64,000 bases of DNA. Origin: Thalassotalea sp. Lineage in GTDB: Bacteria > Pseudomonadota > Gammaproteobacteria > Enterobacterales > Alteromonadaceae. A model generated the notes under the pieces. That model did not search any database. It was not told the origin of the DNA and was given only the letters and a program-made list of their open reading frames with translations. Both the position numbers and the translations under genes were made by a program. The DNA is taken from NCBI GenBank assembly GCA_029237915.1, contig JAQWHD010000054.1, positions 1 through 64,000 of the forward strand, written 5' to 3'. Below, piece after piece: positions 38,534 to 47,944 of the stretch (its first letter is position 1; every line of letters starts with the position of its first letter).

Positions 38534-39817
38534 TTGAACAAACAGAAGTTATCTTTAAGACTTTATCAATTACTTATTTTATTACTCACGCCACTATTGG
38601 TTGTGGTGTTTTTGATCCGTTCAATTAATCATAAAGAATATCGTCAACTTTTAAGTCAACGTTTCGGCTGGGTGCCATCACATTTAAAATCTGGTGGCAT
38701 AATTGTACATGCAGCGAGCGTGGGCGAAGTTATTGCTGTAAAGCCATTCGTGGAACAACTGTTGATTAAATATCCTGACTTACCTATTACAGTAACTACA
38801 TTTACACCAACCGGCTCAGCCCAAGTAATAAAATCTTTTTCAAATAGAGTACAGCATTGCTACCTACCGTTAGATATTTCATTTTGTGTGCATTTGTTTT
38901 TTAAATTATTAAAACCCAAAGCCGTGGTGTTAATGGAAACCGAGTTATGGCCGACTTTGATTCAGCGCTGTGATAAATCTGACGTCAAGCTGCTTCTAAT
39001 TAATGGCAGGTTATCGGCTAAGTCATTAAAGAGTTATAAAAAACTATCATGGTTAATTACCCCCGCTTTAAATAAATTTTCAGCAATATTGTGTCAAAGT
39101 GAAGACAACGCCGAGCACTTTAAAGAAATGGGCGCAAAGGCTGAATTAGTTAAAACTAGCGGTAATTTAAAATATGACATAGCCATAAACAAAGCTATGG
39201 AAGATAAAATTTCAGAACTAAAAGAGTATGTAGATAGCCAGCGTAAATTGATCGTTGTTGGTAGTACCCACCAGGGTGAAGAGCAACAAATGTTAGATGC
39301 ATTAAAAGATCTTAAAACTACACAGCCGGATTTATTAATGGCAATAGTGCCACGTCATCCTGAGCGCTTTAATAGCGTGGTACAACTTTGCCAAGAGCAA
39401 GGTTTTAACACGGCCCAGCGTAGCACTAAACAAGCAGTAACAACGGACACCGATATCTGGGTAATAGATACTCTAGGTGAGTTATTTGCGTGTTATGCCT
39501 TAAGTGATATTTGTATTGTGGCAGGGAGCTTTTCAGATGTAGGCGGCCATAACCCATTAGAGGCTGCGTTATTTGCAAAACCTATTATTGTTGGTACTAA
39601 TATGGCTAACTTTAAAGATATGAATCTTAAGTTATTAGGTGCAGAAGGTATTCTCCAGTTAACATCGAATAATGATTTGGCGATGGAAATTAAAAATATC
39701 TTAAATAATGAGTCTATGGCTAAAGCGTTAGGTAAAAATGCGTTATCGGTTGTTTTAGCTAATCAAGGCGCTACGCAAAAAAGTATCGCATCGTTAGACT
39801 CGTTTATAGGGAAGTAA
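38534..39817 (+). CDS. waaA: 3-deoxy-D-manno-octulosonic acid (Kdo) transferase
   Basis: WaaA adds Kdo from CMP-Kdo to lipid A precursor at the inner membrane. The 427-residue GT30 enzyme has one N-terminal membrane helix (about 8-27), QRFGWVP, GGIIVHAASVGEV, METELWP at about 135, and the C-terminal GT-B segment VAGSFSDVGGHNPLEAA. The start is TTG. The neighbours (GT9 heptosyltransferase, KdkA, then coaD) fit the conserved LPS core cluster. Because a Kdo kinase gene is present, this WaaA may add a single Kdo, as in Haemophilus and Vibrio; that is inference. Confidence 0.97.
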   Translation: MNKQKLSLRLYQLLILLLTPLLVVVFLIRSINHKEYRQLLSQRFGWVPSHLKSGGIIVHAASVGEVIAVKPFVEQLLIKYPDLPITVTTFTPTGSAQVIKSFSNRVQHCYLPLDISFCVHLFFKLLKPKAVVLMETELWPTLIQRCDKSDVKLLLINGRLSAKSLKSYKKLSWLITPALNKFSAILCQSEDNAEHFKEMGAKAELVKTSGNLKYDIAINKAMEDKISELKEYVDSQRKLIVVGSTHQGEEQQMLDALKDLKTTQPDLLMAIVPRHPERFNSVVQLCQEQGFNTAQRSTKQAVTTDTDIWVIDTLGELFACYALSDICIVAGSFSDVGGHNPLEAALFAKPIIVGTNMANFKDMNLKLLGAEGILQLTSNNDLAMEIKNILNNESMAKALGKNALSVVLANQGATQKSIASLDSFIGK

Positions 39818-39821
39818 GCAC

Positions 39822-40868
39822 TCATTCTGTAGGCTTTAATACATTATTTATTTGCTCAAGCACCATCTCTATTGTAATTTTTTTCATCAGTTCACCTTTA
39901 GTACGAATACCCCAAGGTAGATCACATGAAAGAGCATTGTGTTGTTCAAGAATGCATTCTTCATAAACACTAACCACATACTCTTGCGATAAATATGGCC
40001 CGGTGCGTTTAGGGTTTGAGTGGGCATATAAACCAATAACAGGGGTGTCTACTGTCGTTGCCATATGAGCAGGCCCAGTATCAGGAGCAATGACTAATTT
40101 AGCCCCTTCTAAAACGGCTAGTAGTTGCTTTAAATTGGTTTTACCCACTAGATTTTGCAATTCGTTCTTAGTATTACATTCAATTTCTGCCGCTAATAAT
40201 TTTTCTAAATCTACAGGGCCACCACATAGCACAACATGGTAGCCTTTGTTAATTAGGTGATCTGCGGCTTGCGCATAACCTTTAGCATTCCAATTGCGCT
40301 CAGCTTTACTTGCAGCTGCCGATATAACAACGTAGGGCTTATCTTGCGAGATATTAGATTTTACCCAATCGCGGTCTTCATCGCTAAAAGGCATCTGCCA
40401 TGTCGGTGGGGAAGTAGGTACCCCAATAGCGTTAGCAAAAGCCATAAAGCCCTCTAGCACATGAGGCTCATTCTGGGCATTTACTTTTTTATTAGAAAAT
40501 AACCACTGGCCTTCTTTGGCTCTTTCTTTGTCAAAACCAACTTTTATTTTCGCAGGGATACATAAGCTAGCAAAGCTAGAACGAATGGCTATTTGCATGT
40601 GTAGTAGCGCGTCAAAATCACGACCTCGCATAGTTCGATATAGATCTTTATATGCTTGAAAACCATTGGATTTGTCAAAGACAATAAATTCTACACCATC
40701 CAACCCTTTCAGAAGCATATGTTCAACTTTTCCTATCACCCAAGTTATTCGAATTTCTGGATAATATGCTTGAATTTGTTGTACCATTGTTACGGCATGG
40801 CAAACATCTCCTATTGCGGAAAGTCTTAATATACATAGAGATTTTGGTGTAGGTATTTGACCTAGCAT
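39822..40868 (-). CDS. GT9 heptosyltransferase-family LPS core glycosyltransferase
   Basis: The 348-residue product has the GT9 opening ILRLSAIGDVCHAVTMVQQI and the C-terminal nucleotide-sugar segment LVIAPDTGPAHMATTVDTPVIGLYAHSNP. GT9 enzymes add heptose to the LPS inner core at the cytoplasmic face. The GDVCHA form resembles the HptI/OpsX/RfaF-like group acting on Kdo or Kdo-phosphate, which would suit the adjacent kdkA, but the exact acceptor cannot be told. It converges with waaA (4 bases between stops) and is divergent from kdkA. Confidence 0.88.
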   Translation of the reverse strand: MLGQIPTPKSLCILRLSAIGDVCHAVTMVQQIQAYYPEIRITWVIGKVEHMLLKGLDGVEFIVFDKSNGFQAYKDLYRTMRGRDFDALLHMQIAIRSSFASLCIPAKIKVGFDKERAKEGQWLFSNKKVNAQNEPHVLEGFMAFANAIGVPTSPPTWQMPFSDEDRDWVKSNISQDKPYVVISAAASKAERNWNAKGYAQAADHLINKGYHVVLCGGPVDLEKLLAAEIECNTKNELQNLVGKTNLKQLLAVLEGAKLVIAPDTGPAHMATTVDTPVIGLYAHSNPKRTGPYLSQEYVVSVYEECILEQHNALSCDLPWGIRTKGELMKKITIEMVLEQINNVLKPTE

Positions 40869-40938
40869 AAATGTTTCACCACAATAGTTGTAAACCCAAA
40901 AAATTGAATTGGTATTTTTATTATTAAGGCCTATTATC

Positions 40939-41679
40939 TTGAACCTAGCACGCTTTGTAAAACATTCATCAGTAAATATTTTAAAAGAAGGTAATGAAAC
41001 CTGTATTTATTGCCCTGAATTAGTGCCTGATTTTTGTCTGGAGATGTTCACTAGTCGCTATTGGCAGGAGCAAGATGCTATTTTAGGGAGTGCTGTTGGT
41101 CGAGGTACTGCATGGTTCATTAAACATCCAGTGACCGATATGGTGTTAAGGCATTATTACCGTGGCGGGTTAATCGGCAAGCTAATTCATGATAGTTATT
41201 TTTTTACCGGTGTCATGAATACTCGTGCAGCCAAAGAGTTTGTTCTGCTTAATCAAATGCAACAAATGCAATTACCTGCACCACAAGCGGTTGCTTTTAA
41301 AATCACTCGTAATGGGCTTTGGTATCAAGGGGACATTTTAATTGAATTGATCCCAGGGGCTACTGATTTGGTTGGCTTGCTAACAAAAACAGAATTACCC
41401 GATGAGCTATGGCTAGAAATTGGACGTACAATTAAAAAATTCCATCAAAAAAACATTTATCATCATGATTTAAATGCTCACAATATTATGGTCGATAGCG
41501 ATAATAAAGTATGGTTGATTGATTTTGACCAAGGTAAGTCGATGCCTAAAGCAGGTGAGTGGCAACAAAATAATATGCAACGTCTGCTACGTTCATTCAA
41601 TAAAGAAACAAAAAAATTGCCAGTGTTTCATTGGAATGAAAGGCACTGGCAATTACTTATGCAAGGTTATAAAACTTAA
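40939..41679 (+). CDS. kdkA: 3-deoxy-D-manno-octulosonic acid kinase
   Basis: KdkA phosphorylates O-4 of Kdo on lipid A. The product matches the family through GSAVGRGTAWF, LRHYYRGGLIGKL, the kinase catalytic loop YHHDLNAHNIMV and the metal motif LIDFDQGK. The start is uncertain. The frame is open from 40909 (TTG), and I prefer the TTG at 40939, with AGG 9 bases ahead; no in-frame ATG precedes the conserved region. The stop overlaps the tail of the convergent tetR-type gene. Together with WaaA it implies a phosphorylated Kdo in the core. Confidence 0.9.
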   Translation: MNLARFVKHSSVNILKEGNETCIYCPELVPDFCLEMFTSRYWQEQDAILGSAVGRGTAWFIKHPVTDMVLRHYYRGGLIGKLIHDSYFFTGVMNTRAAKEFVLLNQMQQMQLPAPQAVAFKITRNGLWYQGDILIELIPGATDLVGLLTKTELPDELWLEIGRTIKKFHQKNIYHHDLNAHNIMVDSDNKVWLIDFDQGKSMPKAGEWQQNNMQRLLRSFNKETKKLPVFHWNERHWQLLMQGYKT

Positions 41680-42338
41680 GCTGAAATTTGCTTTTCTCTA
41701 GCTTTCTCTTCTAATGCTCGATAATGAGAGCGAGCTTTTTCAAAGTCTTCGCGGGCATTATCTGTAACGTAAGGGCTAAGTAGAGCGAATATTTTTAGTA
41801 GGCCGTCATAAAGATTTGAATCATCGATTTTTGGCTCATCGTGTTGCGTCTGTAAATAGCTTAACCAAAATGTTGTTGTGATCCTTAACAAACACGTTAA
41901 ATCATCAATCTCTTCATCTTTTATATTAAGAATATTTGCTTCTTTTAGAGAAACTAACATGTCTTTTACTTTTCTGATGATGTCTTTCTGTATTTCACTA
42001 TAACGCTTTTTTAGTGCTGGGTTTTTGCTTAATAAAACCGGAAGATTGCTATAAAAAAAACGAAATTTAGATATTAACTGAAATACAATATCCATGTACC
42101 TTAAGATACTGTCAAGCGGGTTAATTGTTTCCGATAATGTTTGAAAACGGGCAACTAGGTTATCAGCATATTCACTGTAAATAGCATAAATAATGTCTTC
42201 TTTATTGCGAAAATGATAATACAGATTACCAGGACTTATACCTAAATGAGATGCAATATGGTTAGTGGTGATGTTACGTTCACCTTTCTCATTAAATAGC
42301 TCTATGCTGGCGTGTATTATTTTTTCTCTTGTTTTCAT
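41676..42338 (-). CDS. TetR/AcrR-family transcriptional regulator
   Basis: The 220-residue product has an N-terminal TetR helix-turn-helix (TREKIIHASIELFNEKG, then NHIASHLGISPGNLYYHF at about 27-44) and a helical ligand domain with no family name I recognise. It is divergent from coaD. A 17-bp palindrome (TTTCATTA-C-TAATGAAA) overlaps its own start codon, which suggests self-repression; one half-site recurs 100 bases further upstream. Its target other than itself and its ligand are unknown. Do not confuse it with SlmA at 47999, another TetR fold. Confidence 0.88.
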   Translation of the reverse strand: MKTREKIIHASIELFNEKGERNITTNHIASHLGISPGNLYYHFRNKEDIIYAIYSEYADNLVARFQTLSETINPLDSILRYMDIVFQLISKFRFFYSNLPVLLSKNPALKKRYSEIQKDIIRKVKDMLVSLKEANILNIKDEEIDDLTCLLRITTTFWLSYLQTQHDEPKIDDSNLYDGLLKIFALLSPYVTDNAREDFEKARSHYRALEEKAREKQISA

Positions 42339-42349
42339 TACTAATGAAA
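42333..42349. promoter_or_regulatory. 17-bp palindrome over the tetR-type gene start (candidate operator)
   Basis: TTTCATTA and TAATGAAA are perfect arms around a single C and contain the start codon (42336-42338). Size and place fit a TetR dimer site. A half-site TTTCATTAG is at 42443-42451 in the same divergent region. Confidence 0.55.
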
Positions 42350-42530
42350 CCTACATTTTTTAACATTAATAAATTCATAATACTATCAAAATGGAGCAAA
42401 GTGGAAGTGTTTTGAGTATTTACTTTAATATTTTTTTGAACATTTCATTAGCTATATCAAAAAAGGTTTTACATCAATGCTTTGCATTGTTGTTGTTGGC
42501 AGCTAAAATGGAATCATCATTACAATTTAA

Positions 42531-43037
<507 letters not shown>

Positions 43038-43080
43038 AGTCAGATAAAATGCCAATTTAATTAAGTTGGTATTACAATTG

Positions 43081-43105
43081 CCTAGCTATGTTAGCTAGGC
43101 TTTTT
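43081..43105 (+). terminator. Rho-independent terminator of coaD, overlapping the mutM 3' end
   Basis: CCTAGCTA and TAGCTAGG form a perfect 8-bp stem around TGT, followed by CTTTTT. The right arm contains the mutM stop codon (43095-43097 on the minus strand). Confidence 0.85.
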
Positions 43106-43910
43106 GACAATTAGGGCAGAAAAATGAAGCTCGTCCAGCTTGTTTTATCTCTTCTAGTACCGTGTCACATTGCATACACTTTTCACCTCCACGTCCATAT
43201 ACCTGCAGTGATTGGGCAAAATAACCTGGTCGTCCATCAGCTTGAGTAAAGTCTTTTAAAGTAGTGCCGCCTTGAGTGATGGCTTTTGCTAAAACATCTT
43301 TAATGATGGCAGTTAATGCATCGTACCTTTTTTTACTAACCTTACCAGCCAGTGCTGTTGGTAAAATTCCGGCTTGAAAAAGTGCTTCATTAGCATAAAT
43401 ATTACCAACCCCCACGACGATATGGTTATTCATTAAAAATGTTTTAATTGGCACTGTTTTCTTACGAGATTTAGTAAATAAGTAGCCATCCTTGAAATCT
43501 TCCAATAATGGTTCAGGGCCTAATTTAAGTAACAGAGGATGTTCGCTAATATCATCGGTAACCCATAAAACAGCGCCAAAACGCCTAGGATCATTAAGTC
43601 GTAAAGCAACCCCTGAAGTAAGCACTAAATCAAAGTGGTCGTGCTTTGCCACTTCACAGTTTTTATCAATCACCCGAATAGTACCCGACATACCTAAATG
43701 TAAAACTAAAGTGCCTTTTGAGGTTTTAAGTAGTAGGTATTTAGCTCTACGCTCAATGGCGATTATTTTTTCACCGCATATTTCATCAATGGTAGGCGTA
43801 ATAGGCCAGCGCATTCTACTGTTACGGACAATAACGTTAGCAACCGTTTTATTTAAAACATGTGGGGTAATACCTAATCGGCATACTTCAACTTCTGGTA
43901 ACTCGGGCAT
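43095..43910 (-). CDS. mutM: Formamidopyrimidine-DNA glycosylase
   Basis: MutM excises 8-oxoguanine and formamidopyrimidines. The 271-residue product has the catalytic N-terminus PELPEVEV (Pro2, Glu3), Lys in KYLLLKTSKGTLVLHLGMSG, the helix-two-turn-helix NNHIVVGVGNIYANEAL and a C-terminal zinc finger CMQCDTVL...CPNCQ. It keeps its usual place between coaD and rpmG, though a LysE gene now separates it from rpmG. Confidence 0.98.
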   Translation of the reverse strand: MPELPEVEVCRLGITPHVLNKTVANVIVRNSRMRWPITPTIDEICGEKIIAIERRAKYLLLKTSKGTLVLHLGMSGTIRVIDKNCEVAKHDHFDLVLTSGVALRLNDPRRFGAVLWVTDDISEHPLLLKLGPEPLLEDFKDGYLFTKSRKKTVPIKTFLMNNHIVVGVGNIYANEALFQAGILPTALAGKVSKKRYDALTAIIKDVLAKAITQGGTTLKDFTQADGRPGYFAQSLQVYGRGGEKCMQCDTVLEEIKQAGRASFFCPNCQKA

Positions 43911-43949
43911 AAATACACTCTAAAACTTTTTAATTAGTATACTGCAAAT

Positions 43950-43971
43950 CAAGGGGGTCAGATCAACTTGA
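43950..43971. repeat. Single arm of the GGGTCAGA element (copy 2)
   Basis: CAAGGGGGTCAGATCAAC and the following four bases match the left arm of the element at 20024 in 21 of 22 positions. No inverted partner follows, so this is a solitary REP-like unit, placed between mutM and the LysE gene. Confidence 0.75.
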
Positions 43972-44004
43972 TTTTAAGTGTCGATAGCATTTAACTATAT
44001 AGGT

Positions 44005-44634
44005 ATGATGGTTCTACTAATTTTATACGAGGCTACCGCTATTAATTACGACACCATTCCCGCTCTAGTTATGTTTGCCTTTGTATCCTCGGTAACTCCT
44101 GGGCCAAATAATTTAATGTTAATGGCCTCTGGCGCAAATTTTGGCTTTAAAAAAACTATTCCTCATGCACTAGGCGTGGCCATAGGTTTTACTTTTATGG
44201 TGTTCTTAGTCGGTATTGGTATTATTCAATTATTCGACCAATTTCCGGCGAGTTATAACATCCTGAAGTTTACTAGCGTTGGTTATTTATTATATTTAGC
44301 CTATAAAATAGCTAGAGCCGGTGCTCCAGTAGAAAAAACCGGAGATGAACCTAAACCATTTACATTTATTCAAGCAGCATTGTTTCAGTGGGTAAACCCA
44401 AAAGCTTGGACTATGGCTCTCACGGCAATTAGTTTGTATGCACCGTCACAAAGTTTGCAAGCGGTATTGCTGGTTGCGGCTATATTTGGCGTCATTAACT
44501 TTCCATCAGTAAGCAGTTGGGTGATGATTGGCAGGCAAATGCAAACACTACTGACTAATCCAGCTCGTCTTAAGGCCTTTAATATTTCGATGGCGACGTT
44601 ATTAGTGCTATCTCTTTATCCTGTATTGCAGTGA
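44005..44634 (+). CDS. LysE/RhtB-family amino-acid exporter
   Basis: The product is about 209 residues with six helices and the LysE signature FAFVSSVTPGPNNLMLMASG, followed by NFGFKKTIPHALGVAIG and WVNPKAWTMALTAI. Family members export lysine, homoserine, threonine or similar. The start is unclear. The frame is open from a GTG at 43978; ATG codons at 44005 and 44008 come closer to the normal family start, and neither has a strong SD. It interrupts the conserved mutM-rpmG order and is preceded by a REP-like arm, so it is probably a late insertion here. Confidence 0.85.
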   Translation: MMVLLILYEATAINYDTIPALVMFAFVSSVTPGPNNLMLMASGANFGFKKTIPHALGVAIGFTFMVFLVGIGIIQLFDQFPASYNILKFTSVGYLLYLAYKIARAGAPVEKTGDEPKPFTFIQAALFQWVNPKAWTMALTAISLYAPSQSLQAVLLVAAIFGVINFPSVSSWVMIGRQMQTLLTNPARLKAFNISMATLLVLSLYPVLQ

Positions 44635-44745
44635 TGAATAGTAGGTGACAAGGGAATAGGGCTTTAAGGGAGAGGAGCAATTCGATTAAATGTATTTGTC
44701 TTTTATAGAAGTAGCCAAAACAGTACCTCGAAAATTAGTCAAAAA

Positions 44746-44772
44746 AAAACCTAGCTAAAAGCTAGGTTTTTT
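44746..44772. terminator. Terminator after rpmB-rpmG (bidirectional form)
   Basis: AAAACCTAGC pairs with GCTAGGTTTT around TAAAA, with A run on the left and T run on the right. It ends rpmB-rpmG on the minus strand and can stop the LysE transcript on the plus strand. Confidence 0.9.
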
Positions 44773-44789
44773 ATTAGAAGAAGGATCAA

Positions 44790-44945
44790 TTACTTGATTT
44801 TAGCTTCTTTGTAGATCACATGCTTACGAACGCGTGGATCAAATTTTTTGATTTCCATCTTTTCTGGCATAGTCTTTTTATTCTTATCAGTAGTATAAAA
44901 ATGACCAGTACCTGCAGATGAAACTAAACGGATTTTATCGCGCAT
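44790..44945 (-). CDS. rpmG: 50S ribosomal protein L33
   Basis: The 51-residue product ([19 protein letters not shown], then [16 protein letters not shown]) matches bacterial L33 throughout. It is the zinc-free form, without the CxxC pairs, as in E. coli. AAGGA lies 7 bases ahead of the ATG. It follows rpmB by 10 bases. Too short for many ORF filters, it was read directly from the sequence. Confidence 0.98.
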   Translation of the reverse strand: MRDKIRLVSSAGTGHFYTTDKNKKTMPEKMEIKKFDPRVRKHVIYKEAKIK

Positions 44946-44955
44946 AATTTAGTCC

Positions 44956-45192
44956 TTAAACCTTTTCGCCACGGGCACGGATATCTGCTAATACAGAATC
45001 AATACCATTTTTATCGATAATACGCATACCTTTAGGGGTAAGGCGTAATTTTACAAAGCGGTTTTCACTTTCAACCCAGAAACGGTGTGTTTGTAGGTTT
45101 GGTAAAAAACGACGACGAGTAGAGTTTAACGCGTGAGAACGGTTATTACCTACCATCGGTTTCTTGCCTGTTACTTGGCAAATTTTAGACAT
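44956..45192 (-). CDS. rpmB: 50S ribosomal protein L28
   Basis: The 78-residue product starts [20 protein letters not shown] and ends [10 protein letters not shown], matching L28 over its full length. The frame is open further upstream, but the extra sequence is leader; GGAGTGA sits 5 bases before the ATG at 45192. First gene of rpmB-rpmG, with two good promoters upstream. Confidence 0.98.
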   Translation of the reverse strand: MSKICQVTGKKPMVGNNRSHALNSTRRRFLPNLQTHRFWVESENRFVKLRLTPKGMRIIDKNGIDSVLADIRARGEKV

Positions 45193-45274
45193 TTGAGTCA
45201 CTCCAAAAAAATATTTCAGCTCGAGTTTGTTTGTTCCCAAGGCCGTCGCCGCGGGATCCTGAAAAAGGTCGCAA

Positions 45275-45303
45275 ATTATATATACGTCTTTCCAAATGAT
45301 CAA
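45275..45303 (-). promoter_or_regulatory. Promoter P2 of rpmB-rpmG
   Basis: On the minus strand TTGATC (45298-45303) and TATAAT (45275-45280) are 17 bases apart, about 80 bases from the L28 start. The segment AAGACGTATA just before the -10 repeats at P1. Confidence 0.65.
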
Positions 45304-45346
45304 GCTTTATCGGCTAGAAATTAAGCTGCTGTTTCGATTTGGCGCG

Positions 45347-45375
45347 ATTATACGTCTTTTTGAGCTAAATCCCAA
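45347..45375 (-). promoter_or_regulatory. Promoter P1 of rpmB-rpmG
   Basis: On the minus strand TTGGGA (45370-45375) and a consensus TATAAT (45347-45352) are 17 bases apart, followed by GCGCG, a GC-rich discriminator typical of stringently controlled ribosomal promoters. Confidence 0.75.
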
Positions 45376-45470
45376 TGGAAATTACTAAATAAAACAAATT
45401 AAATGCGTATTTGCTCAATTAAGCACCTAATCGGTAGGTAAACAGAGGATCTTTGTAAATAAATTAAATT

Positions 45471-46142
45471 TCACATATCGCCTCTTTCAGCCAAGGAACA
45501 GGTTAAATGTCCGGCAATAATGATATGATCAAGCACTCTTATGTCAACTAAAGCTAATGCTTTGATTAAACGCTGAGTAATTTGTTTATCAGCCAAACTT
45601 GGCTCTGCTATACCTGAAGGGTGATTATGTGAAAGTATAATTGCCGCCGCTTTAAAACGTAATGCACTTTCAACAACGACTCTTGGGTAAACAGTTGCTG
45701 CATCTATAGTACCAAAGAATAATTTTTTAAAGCATATTATATTGTGCTGATTATCTAAGAACAGTATCGCGAAAACCTCATGACATTCATGTTTAAGTTC
45801 AGAGATCAAATAATCTTTGGTTTGACTTGAAGACGTTAAGCCATCGCCTTTGGTTAATTTAGCCGCTAAATAGCGCCGTGACATTTCTAAGCATGCTTGT
45901 AATTGCACATACTTAGCTTTACCTAAGCCGTATTGCTGGCAAAATATTTCACAATCTGCAGAAAATACCTCATGTAGACTTCCGAAATGTTTTAATAGAT
46001 GCCTTGATAAGTCGACGACATGTAGACCTTTAACTCCGGTGCGGAGAAATATTGCTAATAATTCAGCGTCACTTAAACTTTGTGCGCCTTTACTAAGGAG
46101 TTTTTCACGAGGGCGTTCTTGGATTGGCCAATCTTTTAACAT
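45471..46142 (-). CDS. radC: RadC/JAB-domain DNA repair-associated protein
   Basis: The 223-residue product has the N-terminal [25 protein letters not shown] (helix-hairpin-helix region) and the JAMM metalloprotease-like motif in [17 protein letters not shown]. RadC was named from a repair phenotype later traced to recG; its true role is unsettled. It lies between rpmB and coaBC and is divergent from coaBC, as in E. coli. Confidence 0.95.
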   Translation of the reverse strand: MLKDWPIQERPREKLLSKGAQSLSDAELLAIFLRTGVKGLHVVDLSRHLLKHFGSLHEVFSADCEIFCQQYGLGKAKYVQLQACLEMSRRYLAAKLTKGDGLTSSSQTKDYLISELKHECHEVFAILFLDNQHNIICFKKLFFGTIDAATVYPRVVVESALRFKAAAIILSHNHPSGIAEPSLADKQITQRLIKALALVDIRVLDHIIIAGHLTCSLAERGDM

Positions 46143-46278
46143 AATTGCTTCCTTGCAATGGTTGGTTATTAAACGATAGTAAGTATTAACTATTTAATTT
46201 CATTACGATAACGTGTTATCTTAGCCACACTTATTGTTCATCATACCGACAGGTATAAGTAAATTTTAGCAGGTCATA

Positions 46279-47490
46279 ATGTTTTTACTGAATAAAAATA
46301 TTGTTTTGGGCGTTACTGGCGGCATTGCTGCTTATAAAAGCGCTGAGTTAGTACGTAGGTTGAAAGACCAAGGCGCCAATGTTCGTGTGGTCATGACAAC
46401 TGGTGGCAAAGCGTTTATTACCCCACTGACTTTACAAGCCGTTTCAGGTAACCCTGTGAGTGACTCTCTTTTAGATCCTGAAGCAGAAGCTGCAATGGGA
46501 CATATCGAGTTGGCAAAGTGGGCCGACCTAGTACTTATTGCTCCTGCAACCGCAAATACGATTGCTAAAATTGCTGCAGGTATGGCTGACAATTTATTAA
46601 CTACTATTTGTTTGGCAACTGCTGCTCCTATTGCAATTGCTCCGGCAATGAATCAGCAGATGTGGCACGCCAATGCGACTCAAGCCAATATGCAACTCAT
46701 TAATGCCTTAGGCATTGATGTATGGGGTCCTGGTGCTGGCGAGCAAGCCTGTGGCGATGTCGGTTTTGGTCGAATGATTGAACCAGGTGAAATAGTACAA
46801 CATTGTGGTGATTTTTTTGCTGAGCCAATCAAGACATTATCTGGTCAGCATTGGGTTATTACTGCTGGTCCCACAAGGGAGGCAATTGATCCGGTTCGCT
46901 ATATATCCAATCATAGTTCTGGAAAAATGGGTTTTGCGATCGCTAGTGCGGCCAGTAAAGCTGGCGCTGAAGTTACGGTGATTTCAGGACCTGTTAACTT
47001 AGCTACACCCGATAATTGTGCCAGAGTTGATGTGCAAAGTGCAGAGCAAATGCATCAACAGGCATTAGCTTTAGCTGAAAACGCGACTGTTTTTGTAGCC
47101 TGTGCAGCCGTTGCTGATTATCGAGTTGCTGATATAAAAGAGCAAAAAATCAAAAAATCCGCCGATGTGATGAGTATTGAGCTGGTTAAAAACCCTGATA
47201 TTGTTGCCGATGTTGCTAAATTAACACAGAAACCATTCACCGTTGGTTTTGCTGCAGAAACTCAAGATGTCGAGCATTACGCGAAAGGTAAACTGGCTAA
47301 GAAAAATTTAGATATGATTGCTGCTAATAATGTCGCAACTCAAGGACAAGGCTTTAACAGTGATGATAATGCATTAACGATTTACTGGACCGATGGTAGT
47401 AAAGAGTTACCACTGACAAATAAAATGGAATTAGCAACGCAGTTAGTTGCCAGCATTAATGAAAGGATGCATGATGATAAACGATCTTGA
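46279..47490 (+). CDS. coaBC: Bifunctional phosphopantothenoylcysteine decarboxylase / phosphopantothenate-cysteine ligase
   Basis: The 403-residue flavoprotein joins cysteine to 4'-phosphopantothenate (CoaB, C-terminal) and decarboxylates the product (CoaC, N-terminal). Visible: [50 protein letters not shown] (PXMNXXMW motif), the Cys loop [13 protein letters not shown], then the CoaB start [25 protein letters not shown]. The last 17 codons or so overlap the beginning of dut by about 17 bases. Confidence 0.98.
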   Translation: MFLLNKNIVLGVTGGIAAYKSAELVRRLKDQGANVRVVMTTGGKAFITPLTLQAVSGNPVSDSLLDPEAEAAMGHIELAKWADLVLIAPATANTIAKIAAGMADNLLTTICLATAAPIAIAPAMNQQMWHANATQANMQLINALGIDVWGPGAGEQACGDVGFGRMIEPGEIVQHCGDFFAEPIKTLSGQHWVITAGPTREAIDPVRYISNHSSGKMGFAIASAASKAGAEVTVISGPVNLATPDNCARVDVQSAEQMHQQALALAENATVFVACAAVADYRVADIKEQKIKKSADVMSIELVKNPDIVADVAKLTQKPFTVGFAAETQDVEHYAKGKLAKKNLDMIAANNVATQGQGFNSDDNALTIYWTDGSKELPLTNKMELATQLVASINERMHDDKRS

Positions 47491-47944
47491 TAAACACCCG
47501 ATAAAATTAAAAATACTTGATCATAGAATTGGTAACGAGTTTCCATTACCTAGTTACGCTACCCCCGGTTCTGCAGGGTTAGACTTATGCGCATGTTTAG
47601 CTACCGAGTTAATTATTGAGCCCGGTGAAACTCAGCTATTACCAACAGGTATCTCTATTTTCATTGACGATCCTAAATTGTGTGCAACTATTTTACCTCG
47701 TTCAGGCTTAGGCCATAAACATGGTATCGTATTAGGCAATTTAGTTGGCCTAATCGATGCGGATTACCAAGGGCCGTTGATGGTGTCTTGTTGGAATAGA
47801 GGTACGCAAAGTTATACAATATCGCCAGGGGATAGAATTGCACAACTGGTGTTTTTACCTGTGGTACAAGCCAACTTTGAGATTGTACATAGCTTTGAAA
47901 CTACGAGTCGAGGCCAAGGTGGTTTTGGTCATACTGGTAATTAA
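47474..47944 (+). CDS. dut: dUTP diphosphatase
   Basis: Dut hydrolyses dUTP to dUMP, limiting uracil in DNA and supplying thymidylate synthesis. The product has about 156 residues with the five trimeric dUTPase motifs: [34 protein letters not shown] and the C-terminal P-loop-like [11 protein letters not shown]. Start: ATG at 47471 and 47474 are adjacent; AAAGGA ends 6 bases before 47474, so I chose that. The gene begins inside coaBC. Confidence 0.97.
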   Translation: MINDLDKHPIKLKILDHRIGNEFPLPSYATPGSAGLDLCACLATELIIEPGETQLLPTGISIFIDDPKLCATILPRSGLGHKHGIVLGNLVGLIDADYQGPLMVSCWNRGTQSYTISPGDRIAQLVFLPVVQANFEIVHSFETTSRGQGGFGHTGN

